From Microcella alkalica (GTDB lineage Bacteria; Actinomycetota; Actinomycetes; Actinomycetales; Microbacteriaceae), in NCBI RefSeq assembly GCF_014595885.1, contig NZ_JABUKC010000001.1:1-64000 (forward strand): 64,000 bases of DNA. The letters run 5' to 3'. Below the pieces are notes generated by a model. The model saw only the letters and a program-made list of their open reading frames with translations, had not been told where the DNA came from and did not search any database. Made by a program: the position numbers and the translations under genes. Of this stretch, positions 43,500-53,437 are shown one piece after another; positions within the stretch are counted from its first letter, which is position 1; each line of letters begins with the position of its first letter.

Positions 43500-44482
43500 T
43501 TCGGCTCGGCACGCGCGGCAGCGCGCTCGCCCTCGCGCAGTCGCAGCGCGTCGCCGACTCGATCGCGGCCCGCACGGGTGAGGAGGTCGAGCTCGTGCGC
43601 ATCGTCACGCACGGCGACGTCTCGACCGCGCCCCTCGCGACGATGTCGCGCGAGGCGCCGGGCGGCGTCGGCGTGTTCGTCGCCGCCGTGCGCGAGTCGC
43701 TGCTCGCCGAGGAGTGCGACGTCGTCGTGCACTCGCTCAAAGACCTGCCGACGAGCCCGCACCCCGGCCTCATCATCGCCGCCGTGCCGAAGCGCGCCGA
43801 CGCGCGCGACGCCGCCATCGTGCGCGACGGCGTCGCCCTCGCCGACCTGCCGGCGGGCTCGCGGGTCGGCACCGGCTCGCCGCGCCGGCAGGCGCAGCTG
43901 CGCCGCCGGTTCCCCGACCTGGAGGTCGTCGAGCTGCGCGGCAATGTCGACACGCGCCTCGCGCGCGTGCTCGGCCGCGAGGCCGGCGTCGCCGCCGACG
44001 GCAGCGACGTCGAGGCGATCGAGCCCGACCTCGACGCTGTCATCCTCGCCGCCGCCGGGCTCGAGCGTCTCGGCCGGCTCGACGTCGTGACCGAGTACTT
44101 GGGGCTCGAGGGCTGGCCGACCGCGCCCGGGCAGGGCGCCCTCGCGATCGAGACCCGCCGCGACCTCAGCGGCCCCCTCAAGCGCGCGCTGCTCGCCCTC
44201 GACCACCGCTCGACGCGGCTCGCCGTCGAGGCGGAGCGCGCGGTGCTGCGCCGTCTCGAGGCCGGCTGCTCGGCGCCGCTCGGCGCCCACGCCTTCCTCG
44301 ACGACGGCATGATGTTCCTCTCCGCCCGGGTCTACTCGCCGGAGGGCGAGCAGGTCTCGAGCGCCCACGCCGGCTACGTCGACGACAGCGACGACCCGGC
44401 CGAGGAGCTGGCGGCGCGCGTCACCGACGAGCTGCTCGCGAACGGCGCTGCCGACCTGGCGCCGCTGGGGGGTGGGCGATGA
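43496..44482 (+). CDS. hemC: Hydroxymethylbilane synthase
   Basis: HemC (porphobilinogen deaminase) polymerises four porphobilinogens. The 328-aa protein has the start [24 protein letters not shown], the arginine-rich [14 protein letters not shown] and GNVDTRL motifs, [10 protein letters not shown], and the dipyrromethane-cofactor cysteine in [13 protein letters not shown]. The GTG at 43496 overlaps the hemH stop, and the gene's own stop overlaps hemB, continuing the coupled operon. Confidence 0.96.
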   Translation: MIRLGTRGSALALAQSQRVADSIAARTGEEVELVRIVTHGDVSTAPLATMSREAPGGVGVFVAAVRESLLAEECDVVVHSLKDLPTSPHPGLIIAAVPKRADARDAAIVRDGVALADLPAGSRVGTGSPRRQAQLRRRFPDLEVVELRGNVDTRLARVLGREAGVAADGSDVEAIEPDLDAVILAAAGLERLGRLDVVTEYLGLEGWPTAPGQGALAIETRRDLSGPLKRALLALDHRSTRLAVEAERAVLRRLEAGCSAPLGAHAFLDDGMMFLSARVYSPEGEQVSSAHAGYVDDSDDPAEELAARVTDELLANGAADLAPLGGGR

Positions 44483-45465
44483 GCGAGCTCGGGCCGAGCA
44501 TCCGCCCCCGCCGCCTGCGGCAGAGCGCGGCGATGCGCCGCCTCGTCGCCGAGACCGATCTGCGGCCGCGCCACCTCGTGCTGCCGCTCTTCGTGCGCGA
44601 GGGGCTCGAGGCTCCGCAGCCGATCGGGTCGATGCCGGGCGTCGAGCAGCACTCGCTCGACAGCCTGCGCGCGATCGCCGTGCGCGCGGCCGAGGCGGGG
44701 CTCGGCGGCGTCATGCTGTTCGGCGTGCCGGCCGTGCGCGACGCGGTCGGCTCGGGCGCGACCGACCCCGAGGGCATCCTCAACGTCGCCGCCCGTGCGC
44801 TCGCCGCCGAGGTCGGCGACGCCCTCGTGGTGCAGACCGACCTCTGCCTCGACGAGTTCACCGACCACGGCCACTGCGGGGTGCTGGATGCCCGCGGCCG
44901 CGTCGACAACGACGCCACCCTCGAGCGCTACGCCGACATGGCCGTCGCGCAGGCGCAGGCGGGCGCCCAGGTGCTGGGCCTCAGCGGCATGATGGACGGC
45001 CAGACCGCCGTCGCGCGCGCCGCCCTCGACGAGGCCGGCTTCACTGACGTGGCCCTGCTCGCCTACTCGGCGAAGTACGCTTCGGCGTTCTACGGGCCGT
45101 TCCGCGACGCGGTCGAGTCGCAGCTGCAGGGCGACCGCCGCACCTACCAGCTCGACCCCGGCAACGGGCGCGAGGGCGTGCGCGAGGCCCTGCTCGACCT
45201 CGACGAGGGCGCCGACATCGTCATGGTGAAGCCCGCGCTCGCCTACCTCGACGTGCTGCGCCAGGTCGCCGACATCTCGACCGTGCCCGTCTGGGCCTAC
45301 ATGGTCTCGGGCGAGTACGCGATGATCGCGGCCGCCGCGGCGAACGGCTGGCTCGACGGGGACCGCGCCCAGCTCGAGGCGCTCGTTTCGATCCGCCGAG
45401 CCGGAGCCGACGCCGTGCTCAGCTACGCCGCACTCGACCTCGCCGAGAAGGGACTGCTCTCATGA
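44479..45465 (+). CDS. hemB: Delta-aminolevulinic acid dehydratase (porphobilinogen synthase)
   Basis: HemB condenses two aminolevulinates to porphobilinogen. The 328-aa protein has [18 protein letters not shown], the Schiff-base lysines in [17 protein letters not shown] and [13 protein letters not shown], and [10 protein letters not shown]. In the metal loop ([14 protein letters not shown]) the first and third cysteines of the zinc triad are present but the middle one is Asp, so metal use may differ from the three-Cys zinc enzymes. It overlaps hemC and hemL by 4 nt. Confidence 0.96.
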   Translation: MSELGPSIRPRRLRQSAAMRRLVAETDLRPRHLVLPLFVREGLEAPQPIGSMPGVEQHSLDSLRAIAVRAAEAGLGGVMLFGVPAVRDAVGSGATDPEGILNVAARALAAEVGDALVVQTDLCLDEFTDHGHCGVLDARGRVDNDATLERYADMAVAQAQAGAQVLGLSGMMDGQTAVARAALDEAGFTDVALLAYSAKYASAFYGPFRDAVESQLQGDRRTYQLDPGNGREGVREALLDLDEGADIVMVKPALAYLDVLRQVADISTVPVWAYMVSGEYAMIAAAAANGWLDGDRAQLEALVSIRRAGADAVLSYAALDLAEKGLLS

Positions 45466-46832
45466 CCCGCTTCATCTCGGGCCGCACCCCGACGACCAAC
45501 GCCGAGGCGTTCGAGCGCGCGCTCGCCGTCACCCCTGGCGGCGTGAACTCGCCCGTGCGCGCGTTCCGCTCGGTCGGCGGCACGCCCGTCTTCCTGCAGA
45601 GCGGCCGCGGCCCCTACGTCACCGATGTGGAGGGCACCGAGTACGTCGACCTCGTGGGGCAGTGGGGTCCGGCGCTGCTGGGCCACGCGCATCCCGACGT
45701 CATCGCCGCCGCGCACGCGGCCGTCGATCGCGGTCTCGGTTTCGGCGCCGCGTCGACGGGCGAGGTCGAGCTCGCCGAGCTCGTACTCGACCGCCTCACG
45801 CTGCCCGCCGCCGACGGGGGAGAGCCCCGACGCGGCATCGAGAAGCTGCGGCTCATGTCGACCGGCACCGAGGCGACCATGACGGCGATCCGGCTCGCGC
45901 GCGGCGCGACCGGCCGGCCGCTGCTGGTGAAGTTCGCGGGGCACTACCACGGTCACTCCGACTCGCTGCTGTCGGAGGCGGGCTCGGGCATCGCGACCCT
46001 GGGCATCCCCGGCTCCGCGGGCATCACCCCCGAGACGGCCGCCCAGACGATCGTCATCCCCTACAACGACGAGGATGCCCTCGCCGAGGTCTTCGCCGCC
46101 CACGGCGACCGCATCGCCGCGGTCATCACCGAGGCCGCCGCCGCCAACATGGGCGTCGTGCCGCCGAAGCCCGGCTTCAACCGGCTGCTCGCCGACACCG
46201 CGCGCGCGCACGGCGCGCTGCTCATCGCCGACGAGGTCATGACCGGCTTCCGCGTCTCGGCCGCCGGCTGGTGGGGGCACGAGGAGGCCCACGGCGTCGC
46301 CTATGACGCCGACCTGACCACCTTCGGCAAGATCATCGGCGGCGGCCTGCCCCTCGCGGGCCTCGGCGGCCGCGCCGAGCTGCTCGACCTGCTCGCCCCC
46401 CTCGGGCCCGTCTACCAGGCGGGCACGCTGAGCGGCAACCCGGTCGCCGTCGCCACCGGAGCCGCGATGCTGCGCGGCGCCGGTGGCGAGGTCTACGAGC
46501 ACTTGCCACGCGTCGCGCACGCGATCGCCGACGGGCTGTCGGCGGCGCTCTCGGCCGAGGGCGTCGCGCACTCGGTCGCGTGGGCGGGCTCGCAGTTCTC
46601 GATCTTCTTCCGCGAGAGCGCTCCGCAGAACTACGCGGAGGCGCAGGCGCAGGAGGTCTGGCGCTTCGGCCCGTTCTTCCACGCCATGCTCGAGCACGGC
46701 GTCTCGCTACCGCCGAGCGTCTACGAGGCGTGGTTCGTCTCGGCGGCGCACGACGACGCCGCGGTCGAGCGCGTGCTCGCCGCGGCGGCGCCGGCGGCGC
46801 GCGCGGCGGCAGCCGCGCAGCCCGCGCGCTAG
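45462..46832 (+). CDS. hemL: Glutamate-1-semialdehyde 2,1-aminomutase
   Basis: This PLP enzyme converts glutamate-1-semialdehyde, the HemA product, into aminolevulinate. The 456-aa protein has the [16 protein letters not shown] start, [18 protein letters not shown], the YHGHSDSLL loop, [12 protein letters not shown] and the PLP lysine in [14 protein letters not shown]. It is the last gene of the operon. An Ala-rich tail ends in QPAR; the bases around the stop are tandemly repeated downstream. That the gene for an early step is last while hemA is divergent places both C5-pathway enzymes at the same locus. Confidence 0.96.
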   Translation: MTRFISGRTPTTNAEAFERALAVTPGGVNSPVRAFRSVGGTPVFLQSGRGPYVTDVEGTEYVDLVGQWGPALLGHAHPDVIAAAHAAVDRGLGFGAASTGEVELAELVLDRLTLPAADGGEPRRGIEKLRLMSTGTEATMTAIRLARGATGRPLLVKFAGHYHGHSDSLLSEAGSGIATLGIPGSAGITPETAAQTIVIPYNDEDALAEVFAAHGDRIAAVITEAAAANMGVVPPKPGFNRLLADTARAHGALLIADEVMTGFRVSAAGWWGHEEAHGVAYDADLTTFGKIIGGGLPLAGLGGRAELLDLLAPLGPVYQAGTLSGNPVAVATGAAMLRGAGGEVYEHLPRVAHAIADGLSAALSAEGVAHSVAWAGSQFSIFFRESAPQNYAEAQAQEVWRFGPFFHAMLEHGVSLPPSVYEAWFVSAAHDDAAVERVLAAAAPAARAAAAAQPAR

Positions 46833-46880
46833 CCGCGGCAGCCCGCGCGCTAGCCGCGGCCGCCCGCGCGGTAGCGGCGG
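46818..46880 (+). repeat. Three tandem 21-nt units spanning the hemL stop
   Basis: Units at 46818-46838 and 46839-46859 are identical and include the TAG stop codon; the third (46860-46880) differs at a few positions but also has TAG. The repeat length is a multiple of three, so loss of one stop would still leave the next in frame. It probably arose by slippage. Confidence 0.85.
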
Positions 46881-46935
46881 AGCGCCGCGCCGTCCGCGCG
46901 GCCGCTCCGCGGGGTGCCCGGCGACGTGAGGTCGA

Positions 46936-47020
46936 TGCGATCTGCAGGAGTCGGCGCGTGCGCGGACGGCGCCAGCCGCGTAGACGGCGGATCGCACCGG
47001 CGTTGCTCCTGCAGACCGCA
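46936..47020. repeat. 85-nt inverted-repeat element, copy 2
   Basis: The left arm TGCGATCTGCAGGAG (46936-46950) is identical to copy 1 at 19384. The right arm (47006-47020) is complementary except for one base. The total length and the 55-nt spacer length are the same, and both spacers begin with TCGGCG and share further bases. It lies between the convergent hemL and binding-protein genes. Confidence 0.8.
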
Positions 47021-47095
47021 TTGGAGACGCGGGAGCGCACCCGCCGAGCGGGCCAGGGGAGTGGCTGCTCCTCCCGGCCCGCTCGAAGCCGCGCG

Positions 47096-48121
47096 TCAGT
47101 CGAGCGCGGCGACCGCCGCCTGCAGCTCGGCGATGAGCTCGTCGAGCGCGTAGTCGTACGACAGCGGGGTCGGTGGGGTCATCGACGCCGCGACGTCGCT
47201 GCCGACGACGCGCGCGATGGAGCCCTGCTGCACCTGTTGCATCGTGCCGGCATGGGGCGTGGCGAGGAACTGCTCGACCTCACCGGGCTCGTTGCCGCGC
47301 ACGACCAGCACGTCGCTGACGAGCTGCGAGACCGTCTCGTACGACAGCGAGTACGAGAACGAGGTCTCGCCCGTGTCGAGTTCGTCGACGGCGGGGGCGT
47401 TGACGAAGCCGAGGTCGAGCAGCACCTCCACGCGCGGGTCGTTCTCGTTCCAGACGTAGAACGTGCCGGCCGTGTCCCACACGAACGCGACCGTGCGGCC
47501 GGCGAACTGGGGGTTCTCGGCGGCGCGCGCGGCGAGGTCGGCGTCGATGCCGTCGAGCAGCGCCTGCGCCTCCGGCTCGAGCCCGAGCGCCTCGCCCGTG
47601 AGGGTGACGATCTCGCGCCAGGGTGTCGCCCACGGCTCGCCGGGGTAGGCGACGACGGGAGCGATGTCGCTGAGCGTGTCGTACTGCTCGGCGGTGAGCC
47701 CCGAGTACTGGGCGAGGATGACGTCCGGGTCGGCCGCCGCGATCTCCTCGTAGGCGAGGTCCTCCCCGGTGTCGGGCAGCACCGTCGGATGCTCGGCCCC
47801 GGCCTCGTCGAGCGCGTCGACGGTCCACGGCGGCAGGCCGTCCGTGCCGTTCTCGACGGCGCGCGGCGCGACGGCGACCGGCACGACGCCGAGCGCGATG
47901 GCCGAGTCGAGCGTGCCGACCCCCAGGGCGACGACCCGCTCGGGCGCCTCCTCGATGACGGTCTCACCGAAGACGTGCTGGATCGTGACAGGCCAGGCGG
48001 CCGAATCCGCCGGCGTCGAGCCGGGGGTCTCGGAGCCTACGGGCGCGGCGGCGGAGCATCCGCCGAGGGCGATTGCGCCGACGGCCAGGACGGCGGTCAG
48101 GGGGACGAGACGACGACGCAT
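47096..48121 (-). CDS. Iron-siderophore ABC transporter substrate-binding lipoprotein 1
   Basis: The 341-aa FhuD/FepB-like protein has lipobox LGGCS (Cys about residue 22), the HVFGETVIEEAPERVVALG start of the binding domain, VILAQYSGLTAEQYDTLSDIAPVVAYPGEPW and a hinge helix. It is a paralog of the gene immediately upstream (11 nt apart), with the same domain order and closely similar central sequence. Both probably capture ferric siderophores for the permease/ATPase encoded just upstream on the same strand. Confidence 0.9.
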   Translation of the reverse strand: MRRRLVPLTAVLAVGAIALGGCSAAAPVGSETPGSTPADSAAWPVTIQHVFGETVIEEAPERVVALGVGTLDSAIALGVVPVAVAPRAVENGTDGLPPWTVDALDEAGAEHPTVLPDTGEDLAYEEIAAADPDVILAQYSGLTAEQYDTLSDIAPVVAYPGEPWATPWREIVTLTGEALGLEPEAQALLDGIDADLAARAAENPQFAGRTVAFVWDTAGTFYVWNENDPRVEVLLDLGFVNAPAVDELDTGETSFSYSLSYETVSQLVSDVLVVRGNEPGEVEQFLATPHAGTMQQVQQGSIARVVGSDVAASMTPPTPLSYDYALDELIAELQAAVAALD

Positions 48122-48132
48122 CACGGCGCCCC

Positions 48133-49167
48133 TCAGCCGCGCGCCGCGACGGCCGCCGCGAGCTGGTCGACGACCTCGTCGAGGCCCCACGGCAGCGACA
48201 GCGCGGTGGGCGGCGAGACCGAGGCGATGAACTCGGTGCCGACGAGCTGCGCGACGGCGCCCTGCTGCACGGCCGGCAGCGACTGCGCGTAGGGGGCGTC
48301 GAGCAGCGCCTGCGCCTCCTTCGGCGTCGAGCCGTAGACGACGAGCACGTCTGAGGTGAGCTCCGAGACCCGCTCGTACGAGAGGGTGAAGTAGAACGGC
48401 GACTCGTCGGTGTCGAGCGCGTCGACGGCCGAAGCGTTGACGAAGCCGAGGTCGAGCATGAACTCCACGCGCGGGTCTTCGTCGGCGTAGACGTAGAAGG
48501 TGCCGGCGGTGTCCCACGCGGTCGCGAGGCTGACGCCCTCGAACTCCGGATGCTCGGCCGCGGCCTCCGCGATGGCGTCGTCGATGCCCGCCAGCACCTC
48601 CTCGGCCTCGCCCTGCAGCCCCAGGGCCTCACCCGTGATCGAGATGATGTCGCGCCACGGGGTGGACCACGGCTGGTCGGGGTAGGCGACGACGGGAGCG
48701 ATGTCGCTGAGGGTCTCGTACTGCTCTTCGGTGAGCCCCGAGTACTGGGCGAGGATCACGTCGGGGTCGGCGGCGGCGATCTCCTCGTAGGGCACGTCCT
48801 CTCCCGTGTTGGTGAGGATGGTGGGCATCGCGTCGCCGCGCTCCTCGAGCGCTTCGCGGATCCACGGCAGCACGCCCTCGTCGTCGCCGCCGTACGACTC
48901 GAAGGGGATCGCGACGGGCGTCACGCCGAGCGCGATGGCGGCGTCGGCGCTCGCCCAGCCCCACGTGACGACGCGCTCGGGCGCCTCGTCGATCGTGGTC
49001 TCGCCGAAGGCGTGCTCGATCGTGACGGGGAAGGCCGCGTCGTCGGCGGCGCTCGCCGCGGAGTCGGTGGGGGCGCTCGCGGGCTCGGTCGAGCATCCGA
49101 CGAGACCGAGGGCGAGGGCGGGGGCGAGGGCCGCGGCGAGGAGGCCGAGGCGGCGGCGCGAGGGCAC
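48133..49167 (-). CDS. Iron-siderophore ABC transporter substrate-binding lipoprotein 2
   Basis: The 344-aa paralog of the downstream protein has lipobox LVGCS and shares the segments ITGEALGL, AAADPDVILAQYSGL and SDIAPVVAYP. The start is a GTG at 49167. It is transcribed from a region with an IdeR/DtxR-type iron box (49258-49276), so iron repression is expected. Two diverged receptors for one importer suggest a wider range of siderophores. Confidence 0.9.
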   Translation of the reverse strand: MPSRRRLGLLAAALAPALALGLVGCSTEPASAPTDSAASAADDAAFPVTIEHAFGETTIDEAPERVVTWGWASADAAIALGVTPVAIPFESYGGDDEGVLPWIREALEERGDAMPTILTNTGEDVPYEEIAAADPDVILAQYSGLTEEQYETLSDIAPVVAYPDQPWSTPWRDIISITGEALGLQGEAEEVLAGIDDAIAEAAAEHPEFEGVSLATAWDTAGTFYVYADEDPRVEFMLDLGFVNASAVDALDTDESPFYFTLSYERVSELTSDVLVVYGSTPKEAQALLDAPYAQSLPAVQQGAVAQLVGTEFIASVSPPTALSLPWGLDEVVDQLAAAVAARG

Positions 49168-49257
49168 GGTGCTGCTCCTGAGGGGACGGGAGGGCTCGCC
49201 GCGGGCGCGTCGACGCGCTCGTGCGGGTTCGCGGCGCTGCGACGGCCCTCGGACTTG

Positions 49258-49276
49258 TGAGGTAAGGCTAACCTAA
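49258..49276 (-). promoter_or_regulatory. IdeR/DtxR iron box upstream of binding-protein genes
   Basis: TGAGGTAAGGCTAACCTAA (plus strand) matches the actinobacterial iron-box pattern TTAGGTTAGSCTNACCTAA read on the other strand. It is about 90 bp upstream of the GTG of the first binding-protein gene. Fe2+-bound IdeR/DtxR should repress here. Confidence 0.85.
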
Positions 49277-49333
49277 CTCACCGAAGCCGGGTGCGGCAAG
49301 CGCGCTCGCTGAGCGTCGACCGAGCATCCGCTC

Positions 49334-50158
49334 TCAGCGTGTTCGGGGCAGGATGACCGGCCGACCGGTATCCGGATCCTCCAGCAGGCGCGCCTCGATG
49401 CCGAACGCCCGCCGCACCACTTCGCCGGTGAGCACCTCACCCGGCGCGCCCTGGGCGAGGATGCGCCCCCCGGCCATGACGACGAGCTCGTCGGCGTATC
49501 GCGCGGCGAGGGTCAGGTCGTGGATCACGAGCACCACGGTCATGCCGCGCGCGACCTCGGCCCGCAGCACGTCGAGCACCTCGACCTGGTGGGCCACGTC
49601 GAGCGCGCTCGTCGGCTCGTCGAGCAGCAGGATGCGCGGCTGCTGGGCGAGCGCCATCGCGATCCACACGCGCTGCCGCTGGCCGCCGCTGAGCTCGTCG
49701 ACCCGGGCGTCGACGAGGGTGCTCGTCGCGGTCGCCTCGAGGGCCGCCGCGACGATCGCGTCGTCGTCGCTGCGGTGCCCGCGGAACATCCCCTGGTGCG
49801 GGTAGCGCCCGCGCGCGACGAGCTCGGCGACGCGAATGCCCTCCGGCGCGATCGGGCTCTGCGGCAGCACGCCGATCGTGCGGGCGAGCCGGCGACTGGG
49901 CAGGCGCCCGAGGTCGACGCCGTCGAGCGTGACGCGCCCCGCCGCGGGCGGCAGCAGCCGGGCGAGGCCGCGCACGAGCGTCGACTTGCCGCTCGCGTTG
50001 GCGCCGACGACGACCGTGAGCGCGCCGGGACGCACCTCGAGGTCGACGTCGTGCACGATCGTGCGGTCGCCGTAGCCGAGGCGCAGGCCATGCGCGCGCA
50101 GCCGGGGCGGCGGCCCATCGGCGCCGCGCAGCAGCTCGAGCGGTGAGGCGAGGGTCAT
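49334..50158 (-). CDS. Iron-siderophore ABC transporter ATP-binding protein (FecE/FepC-like)
   Basis: The 274-aa ATPase has Walker A GANASGKST, Q-loop LPQSP, signature LSGGQRQR, Walker B ILLLDEPTSALD and H-loop VIHDLTLAARY, in the order typical of siderophore importers. The ATG at 50158 overlaps the stop of the permease gene (ATGA). It is the last gene of the SIP-permease-permease-ATPase operon. The next gene has its own iron-box promoter. Confidence 0.94.
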   Translation of the reverse strand: MTLASPLELLRGADGPPPRLRAHGLRLGYGDRTIVHDVDLEVRPGALTVVVGANASGKSTLVRGLARLLPPAAGRVTLDGVDLGRLPSRRLARTIGVLPQSPIAPEGIRVAELVARGRYPHQGMFRGHRSDDDAIVAAALEATATSTLVDARVDELSGGQRQRVWIAMALAQQPRILLLDEPTSALDVAHQVEVLDVLRAEVARGMTVVLVIHDLTLAARYADELVVMAGGRILAQGAPGEVLTGEVVRRAFGIEARLLEDPDTGRPVILPRTR

Positions 50159-51294
50159 GAGGGCGCTCCCTTCGAGGCGCGGGCGAGCGTGAGGGGTCGG
50201 GTGAGGGGTCGCGTGCCGGAGCCCTCGCCGCGCAGCAGCAGCGCCAGCAGCACGACGGCGCCGGCGGCTCCGGTGATGAGCCCGACGGGCGGCTCGAGCG
50301 CGCCCGGCAGCGCGTGCTGGGCGATGACGTCGGCGAGGGCGACGATCGCGGCGCCGGTGAGCGCGGCGGTGCCGAGCGCGGGGCCGCGGCCGCGCATCCG
50401 TCGAGCGATGGGCCCGGCGGCGAACGCGACGAACGCGATCGGCCCGGCGACCGAGACGGCGACGGCGGCGAGGATGCCCGACACCGTCATCGCCGCCACC
50501 CGCGTCACGACGGGGCGGGCTCCGATCGCGCGCGCGGAGCCGTCGTCGAGCGCCTGCGCCGCGAGCGGGCGCCGCGCGACCACGAGCCCCGCCGCCGCGA
50601 GCAGCACGACCGTGCCGACGAGCAGCACGTCCTCCCACGAGGGCGAGCCGACCGAGCCGACGAGCCAGAAGTAGGCGCTCTGCGCCTGCGTGAGGTTGGC
50701 GCGCGTGAGGGCGTAGCCGACGACGCCGTTGGCGAGGAAGGCGACGGCGATGCCGATGACGACGAATCGGGTGCCGGTCACGCCGCGGCCGCTCGCGACG
50801 ACGACGACCGTGAGGGCGACGAGCGCGCCGGCGAGGGCGGCGCCGCTCACCGTGAGCCCGGTCGCGCCGCCAGCGATCGCGAGCACGGCGGCGGCGCTCG
50901 CCCCGCCGGTGACGCCGACGATGTCAGGGCTCGCGAGCGGGTTGCGCACGACCGACTGCAGCAGCGCGCCGCTGAGCCCGAGGGCGGCTCCGACGACGAG
51001 CGCGAGCGCGAGGCGGGGCAGCCGCAGACCCTGCACGATGAAGGTCGCGCCACCGGCGCCGTCGAGGCCGAGCAGCCCGGCGACGACCTCAGCGGGGGCG
51101 AGGGGCACGTCGCCGAGCGCGAGGGCGAGCATCCCGATCGCGACGATGACGGCGAGGATGCCCGCCGTCACCCCGACCGTGCGCCGCCGGTCGCGCGCGC
51201 GGCCGGCCTCGATCGCGGCGATCGTGGCCAGGCAGGCGTCGGGCAGCGCGTTCCGGGGGATGCTCGGCGCGCGTCGCTCGAGCAGCCCGCTCAC
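50155..51294 (-). CDS. FecCD-family siderophore permease 2
   Basis: The 379-aa permease has a roughly 50-residue cytoplasmic N-terminus and about nine to ten transmembrane helices. It carries FecCD signatures RLPRLALALVVGAALGLSGALLQSVVRNPLASPDIVGVTGGA, the VSVAGPIAFVAFAAGPIARRM coupling region, and GALEPPVGLITGAAGAV at the end. GTG 51294 overlaps the stop of permease 1 (GTGA). It should form a heterodimeric channel with permease 1. Confidence 0.92.
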   Translation of the reverse strand: MSGLLERRAPSIPRNALPDACLATIAAIEAGRARDRRRTVGVTAGILAVIVAIGMLALALGDVPLAPAEVVAGLLGLDGAGGATFIVQGLRLPRLALALVVGAALGLSGALLQSVVRNPLASPDIVGVTGGASAAAVLAIAGGATGLTVSGAALAGALVALTVVVVASGRGVTGTRFVVIGIAVAFLANGVVGYALTRANLTQAQSAYFWLVGSVGSPSWEDVLLVGTVVLLAAAGLVVARRPLAAQALDDGSARAIGARPVVTRVAAMTVSGILAAVAVSVAGPIAFVAFAAGPIARRMRGRGPALGTAALTGAAIVALADVIAQHALPGALEPPVGLITGAAGAVVLLALLLRGEGSGTRPLTRPLTLARASKGAPS

Positions 51295-52424
51295 GCCGTC
51301 ACCCCGCGCCGCGAGCGCACGAGCGCGATGAGCAGGGGAGCCCCGAGCACGGCGACGACGATGCCCGCCTCGAGCTCGCCGGGCGGCACGACGAGTCGGC
51401 CGAGCACGTCGGCGACGAGCACGAGCGCCGCGCCGGCGACCGCGGCGACGGGCACCCGCACGGCGTGACCGCCGCCGACGAGCGCGCGGGCGGCGTGCGC
51501 GCCGACGAGGCCGACGAAGACGATCGGCCCGGCGAGGGCGGTCGCGGTGCCGGCGAGCACGACGATGACGGCGATCGCGGCGGCGCGCGTGGGCAGCAGC
51601 CGGAATCCGAGGCCGCGCGCGACGTCGTCGCCGAGGGCGAGCGCGTCGAGCGCGCGGCTGACGAGCACGGCGCCGACGAGCCCGAGCACGACGAGTGGCG
51701 CGAGAGCGAGGGCGGCGTCGAGGTCGCGGCCGGTGAGCGAGCCGACCGTCCAGAAGCGGTAGCGCTCGAGGGTCTCGGGGTCGCCGAGCAGCACGAGCGT
51801 CGTGAGCGACGACAGCGCGGCGGTCACGGCAGACCCGGCGACGACAAGCAGCGCAGGGCTCGAGCCGACGCGCGCGCTCGCGGCAACGAGCGCGATCACG
51901 GTCGCGGCGGCGAGGGCGCCGACGAGGGCGAAGGCGGCGAGCTCGACGACCGAGGTGACGCCCGCGAGCGCGATGCCGAGCACCACGGCGAACGACGAGC
52001 CGGCGGTGACGCCGAGCAGACCGGGGTCGGCGATCGGGTTGCGCGTGACGCCCTGCATGACGACTCCGGCGACGCCGAGGGCCGCGCCGGCGAGCAGCCC
52101 GATGACGGTGCGCGGCACGCGCAGCTCGCGCACGACGACCGCATCGACCGAGCCGGAGCCGAGCGAGCCGGGGTCGAGCAGCGCGGCGAGCACAACGGCG
52201 GGGTCGGTCGCGCGGGCGCCGACCGAGAGGCTCACGGCGACGGCGGCGAGCAGCAGCGCGATGAGGATGCCCGCGCCGAGCATCCGCCGCCCCTGCGAGC
52301 CGCGCGCCCGCGGGCCGCGCGCCGGCCGGGCCGCGCGCCCGCCGCCCGCGCCCGCCTCGCGCGCCGCGGCAGCGCCGGCGCCTGCTGCCCGTTCGCCGGC
52401 CGCGACCGGCACCGCCGCGCTCAC
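51291..52424 (-). CDS. FecCD-family siderophore permease 1
   Basis: The 377-aa protein has an Ala/Gly/Arg-rich 45-residue N-terminus followed by FecCD motifs ELRVPRTVIGLLAGAALGVAGVVMQGVTRNPIADPGLLGVTAGS, LAGPIVFVGLVGAHAAR and VPPGELEAGIVVAVLGAP. The GTG at 52424 is chosen because it overlaps the siderophore-interacting-protein stop (GTGA) and shortens a longer open frame. It pairs with permease 2 to import ferric siderophore. Confidence 0.9.
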   Translation of the reverse strand: MSAAVPVAAGERAAGAGAAAAREAGAGGGRAARPARGPRARGSQGRRMLGAGILIALLLAAVAVSLSVGARATDPAVVLAALLDPGSLGSGSVDAVVVRELRVPRTVIGLLAGAALGVAGVVMQGVTRNPIADPGLLGVTAGSSFAVVLGIALAGVTSVVELAAFALVGALAAATVIALVAASARVGSSPALLVVAGSAVTAALSSLTTLVLLGDPETLERYRFWTVGSLTGRDLDAALALAPLVVLGLVGAVLVSRALDALALGDDVARGLGFRLLPTRAAAIAVIVVLAGTATALAGPIVFVGLVGAHAARALVGGGHAVRVPVAAVAGAALVLVADVLGRLVVPPGELEAGIVVAVLGAPLLIALVRSRRGVTA

Positions 52425-53437
52425 TGCGCTTCGGAGCGCCCGCGCCGCCAGTACCCCATGAACGCAACGTTCGAGCGGGCGACGCCGAGGTCGCTCACGA
52501 GGTGTCGGCGCAGGGCCTTGACGGTCGCGGCCTCGCCGGCGATCCAGGCGTAGAAGTCGCCCGTGGTGGGGTCGACGGGCGAATCCCACAGCAGCTCGAC
52601 GTCAACGTCAACGTCGTCGAGCGGCTCGGGGGCGGCGCGCACGACCGAGGCGAGCTCGGCGGTGTGCCGCGGCAGCCACGCGCGCACGGCCCGCTGCAGC
52701 AGCTCGCCGTGCGGGGCGACGGCCTCGAAGCCCTGCGAGGTCTCGCAGCCGGCGTCGCGCGCGAGCCAGGCGATGCGCGAGGCGCCGCGGGCGACGACGT
52801 TCTGGATGTCGGCGCTCGACGGCACCTCGATGAACGCCTGCGCGGTGACGCCCTCCGGAAGCGATTCGATGATCGAGCAGATGGCGGGCAGCGCGGTCTC
52901 GTCGCCCGCGAGCAGCAGGTGCCGCGCGGCGCCGGGCCGCCAGTCGCAGCCGATGGTCGGGTCGGCGGTGCGACCGTCGGGCCCGACGATGATGAGGCGG
53001 TCGCCGACGGATGCTCCGCGCAGCCAGCGCGCCGCCGGCCCGTCACCCGCCGCCGGGTCGGGGTCGTGCCGCACGAGGTCGACGTCGAGCTCGCGTCGCT
53101 CGGGCCGCGCCGACCGCACCGTGTAGGTGCGGAACGCGGGCCGCGCCGGCTCGGGAAGCGCCCGCCAGCGCGCGTACCAGTCGCCCGCCCGCAGCGCCGC
53201 CTCGTCGTGCTCGCCGAGGTCGGGCAGCGTGCCGTCGGGCAGCGGCAGCACGAGCTTGATGCGCTGGTCGAGCCCGGTGGTGCCGAGGTGCCGCAGGTCG
53301 TCGCCCGCGAACGTCACGCGCACGAGGTGGGGCGAGAGCGGCAGGATGCGCCGCACGACGACCGCGAAGGGGCGGTAGGCCGGCCAGGGCGCGGGGTCCG
53401 CGGCGCTCGGGCTCTCGCGAACCGGTGAGGTAAGCAT
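52421..53437 (-). CDS. Siderophore-interacting protein (FAD-dependent ferric reductase)
   Basis: SIP-family reductases release iron from siderophores in the cytoplasm. The 338-aa protein has an FAD-binding barrel (LVRVTFAGDDLRHLG, FRTYTVRSARPERRELDVD) and the NAD(P)H domain with HLLLAGDETALPAICSIIESLP. CATACT (reverse, 53444-53449) lies 6 nt before the ATG, and an iron box spans both, giving a leaderless iron-repressed mRNA. It opens a four-gene operon with 4-nt overlaps throughout. Confidence 0.93.
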   Translation of the reverse strand: MLTSPVRESPSAADPAPWPAYRPFAVVVRRILPLSPHLVRVTFAGDDLRHLGTTGLDQRIKLVLPLPDGTLPDLGEHDEAALRAGDWYARWRALPEPARPAFRTYTVRSARPERRELDVDLVRHDPDPAAGDGPAARWLRGASVGDRLIIVGPDGRTADPTIGCDWRPGAARHLLLAGDETALPAICSIIESLPEGVTAQAFIEVPSSADIQNVVARGASRIAWLARDAGCETSQGFEAVAPHGELLQRAVRAWLPRHTAELASVVRAAPEPLDDVDVDVELLWDSPVDPTTGDFYAWIAGEAATVKALRRHLVSDLGVARSNVAFMGYWRRGRSEAQ

